Positions 57,452-64,000 of a DNA stretch of 64,000 nucleotides are shown one piece after another (positions within the stretch are counted from its first letter, which is position 1; each line of letters opens with the position of its first letter). Where the stretch lies: assembly GCF_029784165.1 (NCBI RefSeq), contig NC_073695.1, positions 192,661,357 to 192,725,356 of the forward strand, read 5' to 3'. The notes beneath the pieces are model-generated. The model did no database searches, was not told where the DNA came from, and worked only from the letters and a program-made list of their open reading frames with translations. This stretch comes from Wyeomyia smithii. Lineage: Eukaryota; Arthropoda; Insecta; Diptera; Culicidae. A program made the translations under genes and the position numbers.

Positions 57452-60159
57452 ATGAGTTTTTCAAAAACAATAAAAAAAGTGGTTTATTTTATTATCATCG
57501 GAAAAAAACTTTTGTCTAAATGGGAAAAAGAAAACAAAGCTATAACTGCAATTGGTATTATTGGTGTGCTTAAATTCTTTTGCTATGTAAACATATTTTT
57601 ACCTTACAGAAAACCAATCATGCACTCAGATACCCAGAAATGTCCAGGTTAAAAGAAAATTTGAACCGGGTGCAAGCCTTGAATTCCCGGTAGAAGAAGA
57701 TATACTTCAAAACCACGACAGTGATGTTGATGAATGTTGGGCCAGTGATGATGAATCATTCGATGATTTAAATTCACCATTCGAAAATAAAAAGAGCTGC
57801 GATGTACTGGATCGAATGGATTTGAGTGAATGCTGCAGATATTGGGCTCTCAGAACTAACCAGTCTCATGAATCCATAAATCTAATTATGGAAATATTCA
57901 GAAGAAAAACTGATGGAAAAAGATTGCCTCGCTCCGCAAGAACTTTAATGAAAACATCTCGTCAAGCAACTTCAGAAATCATTGAAACTGCTGGTGGACA
58001 GTATTGGTTTGGAGGAATAAAACGGTGTTTGGGTGATTTTTTTCGGTAAGATCCTTTTTTTTTCTTGCTTTATTAAACAAGCCTTCAAATTTTTCATTTA
58101 CAGATTCACAGATCGGTCATTAAATATTTCAATTTGCATAAACATTGATGGGATTCCGATTTTCAAAAGCAGTAAACTACAATTTTGGCCTATCTTGTTT
58201 AATATTGTTGAAATGCCTGAAGTTGCACCGATGCCAATTGCTTTACTGCCTGTGATCGCATAATTGTAACATTCGACATTTTATGGATTTCGTGCTTTTT
58301 ATTGGGAAATGCTTAGAATAGTATGTACTTTTTACATCTGGAAAAATATGCTTATGTTTGTGTGAAAAAAGTCGTAAAAAATACCAAGTTGTTTTGTCAC
58401 ATAGCGTAAATAACCGCATAATTGTCACACTGCTTAACTTTTTCAACTTTTTTGTCGAAAAAGTTTCCATCCAAATCCACATCTGCATCCTTTGGAACTC
58501 GGAAGTTATTCTGGTCCGGTAACCAACCACCGGTGATCCGTTTCTGATGTTCAGCTCATGCTTGTTGAATACATGAAAAACTTCTTTTTCCATGTGATAT
58601 ATTCCAAAAGTAGCTTGAAAGTGACGGCATAAATGTATCATTGCAAAAATTTCAACCAATTTGACTTCAAAAGTAATATTCAATGTATACATAGTGTAAA
58701 GTAGTGCTTTCTTCATGATACTAAGTTTAGTTAAAGTGTCTATTTGCGAGAATATATTAGTAACAATGCATTTAAGGTCAAAATATAAAAGTGCGAATTG
58801 CTCGAACAACCAATTTTGCAAATGTTACAAATATGCGATTATGGGCAGTATATTTCATGGTAAAACCAAACCAACCAGCCTTGATGAATTTCTAAAACAA
58901 CCAATCGACGAACTGATTGATGTGCTGAATAATGGCTTTTCAATCAACACTTACAAGATTATCGTTACGTTAAAATGTTTTATCTGTGATAGTCCCGCAC
59001 GTGCGTTTCTCAAAGGTAGGGTAATCGCTCCTATATTTATCTCAGTACCTATATTCATCGCATCACGCCTTTTTGATCGATTTATCATCTGATTTTACTA
59101 TATTTTCAACGTAAAACTTTCAACCACTTGACAAAATCGAGAAGCAAATAGATTTACTTTCAAAAATTTGTGGAAATTTGACGTTAAATTGGACGAATGA
59201 GAGAAATAAGATGAATATATGTGCACCTAGCTGTTGAGATTAATAATGGAGCGATTACCCTATATTCCCGTTGAATATTTTTCGATAGCTGAAATAAACT
59301 TCAAAATAATATTATTCCAGGTGTTGCTAATTTTAATTCCAAAAATGGTTGTCTGAAGTGTGAGGGTGAAGGGGAGTACTCACATGATTCACGGACTGTT
59401 GTTTTTACGTCTACGAATAGTGCTAAACGGACATACGAAAAATTTAGGCAAAACGCTTACAACGACCATCAAAAAGCCACCACACCTTTGGTGAAACTAC
59501 CGAACCTAAATCTAATTGAAGACATTGTCGTTGGAGATCGGTTGCACCTAATTGATCTTGGCGTCATGAAACGTTTACTTCTTGGGTGGAGAGATGGAAC
59601 ATTAGGTTATGCAACAAAATTATCGTCGCAACAAACTGATAAAATATCAAAGATATTGGCTGGTATTCGATTGCCCTCTGAAATCCATCGTAAACTACGT
59701 GGAAGGGAATACTTGTCGTATTGGAAAGGCTCAGAGTTTAGTAGTTTTTTACATTACGCATGTATTGTGACACTTAAAGACTTTCTACCATCCGATGCCT
59801 ATAAACACTTTCTACTATTCTTTTGCTCGGTTACTATGATATCTTCAAATATTTACAAATCCAACTGGCATGTTACTAGAAAGATGTTGGAGAAATTTGT
59901 CATTGAGTTCATGGAACTCTATGGAAAACAGTATTTGACTAGTAACGTACACAATCTGCTACATATTGTAGATGAAGTCGAGCGTTTTGGATCGTTGCAA
60001 ACATTTTCAGCATATCCGTTTGAAAATGCTTTACAGCAAATGAAACACCTTCTTCGAAGCGGATGGAAGAGCCTCGAACAGGTCGTGAATAGGTTATCCG
60101 ATTACATTACCCGATTACATTACATCCGGTTACATTATTGTCAGTCGCTTTCCTTCTAA
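57452..60159 (+). pseudogene. DDE-type transposase (Tnp2/DUF4218-like), five-part model, interrupted
   Basis: Model: exon 1 57452-57554 (least certain), intron 55 bp, exon 2 57610-58045, intron 58046-58103 (GTAAGA...TTTACAG, 58 bp), exon 3 58104 to about 58245, insertion 58246-58848, exon 3 continued to 59015, intron 59016-59320 (GTAGGG...TTCCAG), exon 4 59321-60159. Phases join without stops except at the insertion. Landmarks: acidic ECWASDDESFDDL; CINIDGIPIFKSS; FHGKTKPTSLDEF; FICDSPARAFLKG; NGCLKCEGEGEY (zinc-like); LHLIDLGVMKRLL; SNVHNLLHIVDEV; FSAYPFENALQQMK. I infer the catalytic Asp, Asp, Glu from NIDG, CDSPAR and FEN. This protein type recurs in cnidarian and insect transposons. The insertion makes the copy non-functional. 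Confidence 0.75.
58246..58848. mobile_element. TA-flanked element inserted in the transposase exon
   Basis: CTGCCTGTGATCGCATAATT (58246) and the right-end complement CTGCCCATAATCGCATATTT (58848 leftward) are about 28-bp imperfect inverted ends, with TA outside both (58244-58245, 58849-58850). About 0.6 kb. A 192-codon minus-strand ORF (58821-58243) spans nearly all of it; I recognise no domain, and it may be chance. TA duplication suggests Tc1/mariner-type mobility. Confidence 0.65.
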
Positions 60160-60455
60160 CATGTCTGGTTCCTCTGCGTTCCCCTGTAGCGACCAGACGT
60201 TTAAGGGAGTTCTTCAGCTGCTGGGTAACTACTTCCAAATCGTCACTTCCTATCTCTTGGAACAGCTGCAAAATGTTACGATTTGGCATGATTGCCAGTT
60301 TTGGTCCTAAACGGCTGGCTCCAGTCCAGGTGCATTGCGTTTGCATTTTTTTGCTGATCAGCATGTCAAGAACGCCTAACATGCGATTTTCCGCACAGTC
60401 GCCGGTACAATTCACACGCAACCATTTAACCTATCAAATAAAATATAATATGGGT

Positions 60456-60573
60456 ATTCATGTCGAGCTCGTAAACAAATACCCAGCCGTAAAAATACTC
60501 ACCTCCATTGACGAGTAATGGAAGATACACAGTTTACGGCTGGGTATTCGTATACGAGCTCGATGTGAAGACC
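60456..60573. repeat. Hairpin element in the DUF4806 intron (1)
   Basis: TCGAGCTCGTAAACAAATAC then CCAGCCGTAAA (60462-60492) is mirrored by TTTACGGCTGGGTATTCG and TACGAGCTCGA (60532-60563). Stem about 35 bp with small mismatches. Confidence 0.8.
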
Positions 60574-60742
60574 CCTAATGAAGGTACAGATTTTTTGTTT
60601 TGTTTATTTTATTAAGGTGATCGTTGTTTATGGTGGAAATCTTTGGCCAACTGTAACTATTGCTTAACTGTTTTGCTATCAACATAACTGTTTTTGTTAG
60701 GAAATTTTTAAGACAGGCCATGATCATAAACAAGAACAAACG

Positions 60743-60849
60743 GGGGTAGCGAACGCCTACGGTAGTGGTTTTCTACGGCAGGTTCTCTGCAGCAATCTTA
60801 TGCAGAAACTTGCTGAAAAAAACCACTACCGTAGCCGTTCGCTACCCTG
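60743..60849. repeat. Hairpin element in the DUF4806 intron (2)
   Basis: GGGTAGCGAACGCCTACGGT with AGTGGTTTTC is mirrored by AAAACCACTACCGTAG and CCGTTCGCTACCC: a near-perfect stem of about 30 bp around a 45-bp centre. Probably a minimal MITE. Confidence 0.85.
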
Positions 60850-61959
60850 CTTAAAAAAAAAAAAACTAATTAATAAACGCGGCAGCAGATTGCAAACAAC
60901 CGCAAACAACGATACTGGTAGTTATATCTTACCATCTTTGATCTGTAGTTGTTATCCGCCAACAGAAGCTCCAGTTTCGTGAGTTTTTCCTCTCGTTCAA
61001 TAGGATTGAAGTAGAATGCTGGAGGTTCTTCAAAGGTCGCTTTCCTAGAGTTTAGGTTCCGTAAGGCATCAAGAATGTATTCGTTCTGCGTAGCGATGTC
61101 TGCTGTCCGCTTCTCCAAAAGATCCAACCGATGATTAATTTGGCTGAAAAATTCCCTTAATAATGCCTGTGTTGTGGTATCTGTCAGCACATTCGGGTCC
61201 GGCATAGCTTCGTAAGTCGCATATACGCATTCTTCGGGTGATTCAATGATGCCTCCTGATGATGTGACACAGTGAGCTACCGCCGCGTGATTTTTTGATT
61301 CGGTCGGTTCTACTTGTAAGGGTGCTGCTGGTGGTTGTTTTGTTCTGGGTGATAGTTGTAGCAGAGAAAAAGAATCTGGATTCTGAGACGGTGGAGACGA
61401 AGGCATGTGTTTTCCATTGCCGTTGTCTAGTACCAACATGTTTTGAAAGCTATTTAGTCCCCTGCTACTAGCCTTTTTCTTCCGTTGGGTTACATACTGA
61501 GTGTCTGACGAGTATTCACCAGACAATTCAGCCGACAATCCCATCGCCACATCATAAGACGCTAGGTTACTTCGCTTCACCGTACATTTATACTTGAGTC
61601 ACACTTTTTTGGGCGAGATACTCTCATCCCTGAGCATTTTGTCCAAATCTTGGGTTCTCTTCACGTTCGGCCACAGCATGATGTTGCCGGTTTGAGAGGT
61701 CCGTATCCATTTTTCAGGCACCACTGAGAGTTCTCTACGTCCCAAAGCGTTGGTCGTTTCGACTACGGCAAACGGCATATCTATTGACCGAAGAAGTTTT
61801 AATCGATTTTCAAAATTTATCATATTTTGTATATACTGCTTACCAGAATATTTTTTAATTCGCGTTTGGAACGAAAATAATGCGTTCACAACCTTTTTTG
61901 TTCACAACAACGTTTTTCAATCACATTACAAGCGAACTGCAGCAAAATCAAAACAAACT

Positions 61960-62684
61960 AAAGAACTGTCAGACGTAAGTTCACATTGCGCTGCGCGTGT
62001 ACTTTTGCCGAACTTGAAAGTTCGGAAAAAGTTCTGTGTCAGCCTTTTCTGAACTTCCGAGTTCACATAAAGTTCCGTGTGTACTTTATCTGAACTTTCA
62101 AGCTGAAAGAGAGACCCGGTATGTTCCTAGCAATGACCATGTAGGTAATGACGAGAAATCAGCACATCGAGTAAAATCGATGCTGACCTCGTATAGCGGG
62201 GACGGTGCAGTGGTATGAATCTAGGCTTCAAAGAGGGAGGACTTGAGTTCGAAGCTAGTATGTGGTGAGTTGTAAGTTGCAAAAATATCTTAATATTTAA
62301 TAATAAATAAACGAGGCATTATTCTTCTGATCTAGTATTTCTTCAGTACATATGCTTATCATGGGATTATACCAACATTATTAATAATACGTTAGGTGAG
62401 GTTAAGAACACAAGAAATTGAAAAAAAAATATTTTGAATTTTTTGAAGTTTTGTTTTCAAGCTGAATAGCGTTCTATGCAGCGCGCTAACTGAACTTAAT
62501 GTGAACTTTCTAGTTCGGTTTAGAAGCTGCTTTGCATGCTACTCGAAGTTTAATCATCAAATGCGAACTTGAAAGTTCGGTTAGTTACTTAAAAATCGAG
62601 CTGAATAGAATTCTATTCATGATCGTTAGTTTAGCTGATTAGGCTATGAAATCTGCTTTTATCCGAACTTTTGGTTACTTGGGG
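61960..62684 (-). repeat. Right subterminal AAGTTC repeat region
   Basis: GAACTT/AAGTTC motifs recur (62015-62105 and 62490-62680), mirroring the left end; a motif-free gap (62115-62460) may be an insertion. Confidence 0.7.
62190..62330 (+). mobile_element. Possible tRNA-derived SINE fragment
   Basis: GGTGCAGTGGTATGAATC (A-box-like) and GAGTTCGAAGCT (B-box-like) are spaced as in tRNA promoters, followed by AATAATAAATAAA (62299-62311). It falls in the motif-free gap of the transposon end. Confidence 0.35.
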
Positions 62685-62689
62685 TAATA

Positions 62690-63394
62690 AACAACCTTAG
62701 TTAGTTCTAAGTTTACCTTGCGGGCGTGACCCTTCTGTCGATGGTGGAGGTGCCAGCCAATACACCTACCGCTGATGCTCCCGCTACCGCACAAAAGTAG
62801 ATTTTTACCAAAGGAAGTGCAGCTGTACCAACCGCTGACTGGTATCTGCTGGTATCTGCTGCTGGAAGTCATCAATTAAGTATTCGATTTGGCCTCAAAA
62901 TGACTATATGTTGTTGAATTTAATATCGGATATAATGCTGATCGCATCTATGAGCTATCCCCGACAGTGATAATCAGGCATTCCTCTGATAACACAGTGG
63001 AAAGCTGCTTTCACGCTGAAAATGTGACGACCATCAGACTTGCCATCATTTCAAAACGATTCTGTGTTACGGCAGCTTTTCATTGGAGGATGCACAAAGG
63101 CAGCTTTTTGATAAAGGAATTGCCCACCACTACCGCTGCAGCTGATGCTGCCACTATCGCTGCTGATACCCGCTTCAGCTACTGCTATAGCTACCGCAGC
63201 TGCTGGTGGGTGAAAAGATTTAATTCTGCCATAGCCATAGTATATAACATACACCAAACGTACAAATACCATACACAACAATCTATGAACACTTCACAAA
63301 AAAACACATACACCTGTCATAAACCATAGCATACAAACTAATAGAAAGAATAATTAACTTGTTGCCTATAAAAGTATTCTGTCATAAATAAATT
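62690..63394. other. Unassigned; GCT-rich imperfect palindrome
   Basis: CCCACCACTACCGCTGCAGC (63122) pairs imperfectly with GCTACCGCAGCTGCTGGTGGG (63191-63211). Otherwise no feature. Confidence 0.4.
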
Positions 63395-63690
63395 CACCTC
63401 GGATGAATGCATTTTTGCACACACATGTTATACACACATACACGTTATACACACACACGCTATATACACACACACTACTCACAAGCACACGCTCCTCAGA
63501 CACACCTACGCTACTTACACACACACAGATACACACACACACATGCACACACACATACATACACACGCTAACGCTACTCTCTCTCACACACACACACGCA
63601 CACACACACACTACTCACACACAAACACACGCTAACGCTACTCACACACACACACATTCACACGCACATGCTACTCAGACACACACGCTT
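63395..63690. repeat. (CA)n-rich microsatellite region
   Basis: About 300 bp of CACACA with recurring TATACACAC and ACGCTAACGCTACTC insertions; ORFs on either strand (Thr/His- or Val/Cys-rich) are simple sequence. Confidence 0.95.
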
Positions 63691-63882
63691 GATATACGAC
63701 ACATTATACCTACACAAAATACTATCGGCAGCATCCAAACGGCTTCCAAGTCTTCCAATGGTCCCTTCCAACGGCTTCCAATGGTCCCCAGTGCCGATCA
63801 CGTCCAGTTTCGGGCTGTATTCCAACAACGATATCTGAAATAGATTACCACTGGTGAGGTCCAACTCAGATCGAAGGGAAGC

Positions 63883-63996
63883 CGCACTGTTCGCTTTGAC
63901 GGTCGACCGGGGAATGAGCATCTCTCAACACGGAATGTCCTTTTATAGCGTCACTCAGTGTGGGGAACTTGGGTGATTGGGGGAAGAACCAATCAC
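63883..63996 (-). promoter_or_regulatory. Core promoter: TATA, initiator, downstream element and paired CCAAT boxes
   Basis: On the minus strand TATAAAA starts at 63947; TCATTC (63917-63912) matches the insect initiator with its A at 63915, 32 bases downstream. From +18, CAAAGCGAAC matches the MTE consensus at 8 of 10 positions, and AGTGC at +28 partly matches DPE. Upstream, GTGATTGG and CCAATCAC (63973-63996) form an inverted pair of CCAAT boxes. Transcription would run leftward; the first ATG-led frame (63921-63658) starts upstream of this start and is not credible. It could be a gene promoter or an LTR promoter. Confidence 0.5.
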
Positions 63997-64000
63997 GTGG

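Larger units (their letters stand above)
60107..61778 (-). pseudogene. DUF4806-type protein with one in-frame TGA
   Basis: Exon 1 61778-60933, intron 60932-60431 (GTAAGA...GATAG, 502 bp), exon 2 60430-60107; both phases are 0, giving 389 residues. The start at 61778 is chosen because MPFAVVETT is the usual N-terminus of this family. Order: FAVVET...ELSVVPEKW, IMLWPNV, C-terminal side KYKCTVKRSN (residues 1-66), a Ser/Pro-rich middle, a coiled coil (ALLREFFSQINHRLDLLEKR, about 190-225), then the DUF4806 core FNPIEREEKLTKLELLLADN and, in exon 2, NCTGDCAENRMLGVLD and QCTWTGASR. The codon at 61601-61599 is TGA between SPKKV and LKYKC, where relatives carry Trp; one base would account for it. Function is unknown; such proteins are often repeated in mosquito genomes and this location suggests they travel with transposons. 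Confidence 0.75.
56752..62684. mobile_element. Two-gene DNA transposon, about 5.9 kb
   Basis: The left end CCCAAGCAACCAGAAGTTCG (56753) and the right-end complement CCCAAGTAACCAAAAGTTCG (62683 leftward) match at 18 of 20 bases. GTAAT lies near both ends (56745-56749, 62684-62688) but a clean target duplication is not resolved. Both ends are rich in AAGTTC/GAACTT motifs over 0.5-0.7 kb, typical of subterminal transposase-binding repeats. Inside are a plus-strand transposase (57452-60159) and a minus-strand DUF4806 gene (61778-60107), meeting tail to tail. Later insertions: a TA-flanked element (58246-58848), two hairpins in the DUF4806 intron, and a SINE-like piece near 62190. Superfamily is uncertain; the protein points to the CACTA/CMC group but the ends are not CACTA. 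Confidence 0.8.

Noticed and set aside
63366..63843. Thr/His-rich and Val/Cys-rich ORFs
   Set aside because: Translations of the CA microsatellite.

Overview
This is a eukaryotic window, most likely from a mosquito (Culicidae, probably culicine). The evidence is its AT-rich, intron-poor but transposon-dense layout, 55-60 bp introns with GT...AG ends, tRNA-derived SINEs, APE-type LINE reverse transcriptases of the kind abundant in mosquitoes, Penelope, pogo, piggyBac and hAT fragments, and one recognisable insect-type protein gene. I cannot name the species. Nothing bacterial, no CRISPR array and no rRNA or tRNA gene is visible.

Layout. 0.5-2.2 kb: a Penelope-like retroelement fragment built as an inverted dimer, with a perfect 12-bp target duplication. 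3.4-6.3 kb: a decayed LINE on the minus strand. 6.3-10.9 kb: mostly unassigned DNA with a strong acceptor-like site at 10.1 kb. 10.9-16.2 kb: a mosaic of LINE pieces in both orientations, including a 320-bp tandem duplication and a SINE with its own target duplication. 14.4-18.9 kb: diverged tandem-repeat clusters around a nested fold-back element. 22.4-27.7 kb: a heptamer (ACCTTTT) satellite that decays into pyrimidine-rich DNA and is split by a 1.4-kb element with Transib-like ends. 31-37.8 kb: three more LINE copies, one split by a second element with CACAGTG ends. 37.8-42 kb: unique-looking DNA with a zero-length-exon (ratchet-type) splice site at 39.35 kb. 42-48.4 kb: a dense run of small DNA transposons (piggyBac-, hAT- and pogo-type and large fold-backs), several with intact target duplications.

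Genes. The only intact host-like gene is an intronless 433-codon APPBP2/PAT1-like gene at 50.65-51.95 kb, whose AATAAA lies inside the coding end. At 56.75-62.68 kb sits the most interesting object: a roughly 5.9-kb DNA transposon with matching termini and AAGTTC-rich subterminal repeats. It carries two convergent, intron-containing genes: a DDE-type transposase on the plus strand, resembling the Tnp2/CACTA-related type found in animals, and a DUF4806-type protein on the minus strand. The transposase is broken by a TA-flanked insertion, and the DUF4806 gene is broken by one in-frame TGA where the family has Trp. At the right edge a TATA box, initiator and downstream elements form a minus-strand core promoter.

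Overall the window reads as intergenic or long-intron DNA in which successive transposon layers, many datable by nesting, surround one small single-exon gene. All family names are from pattern recognition; no search was run.
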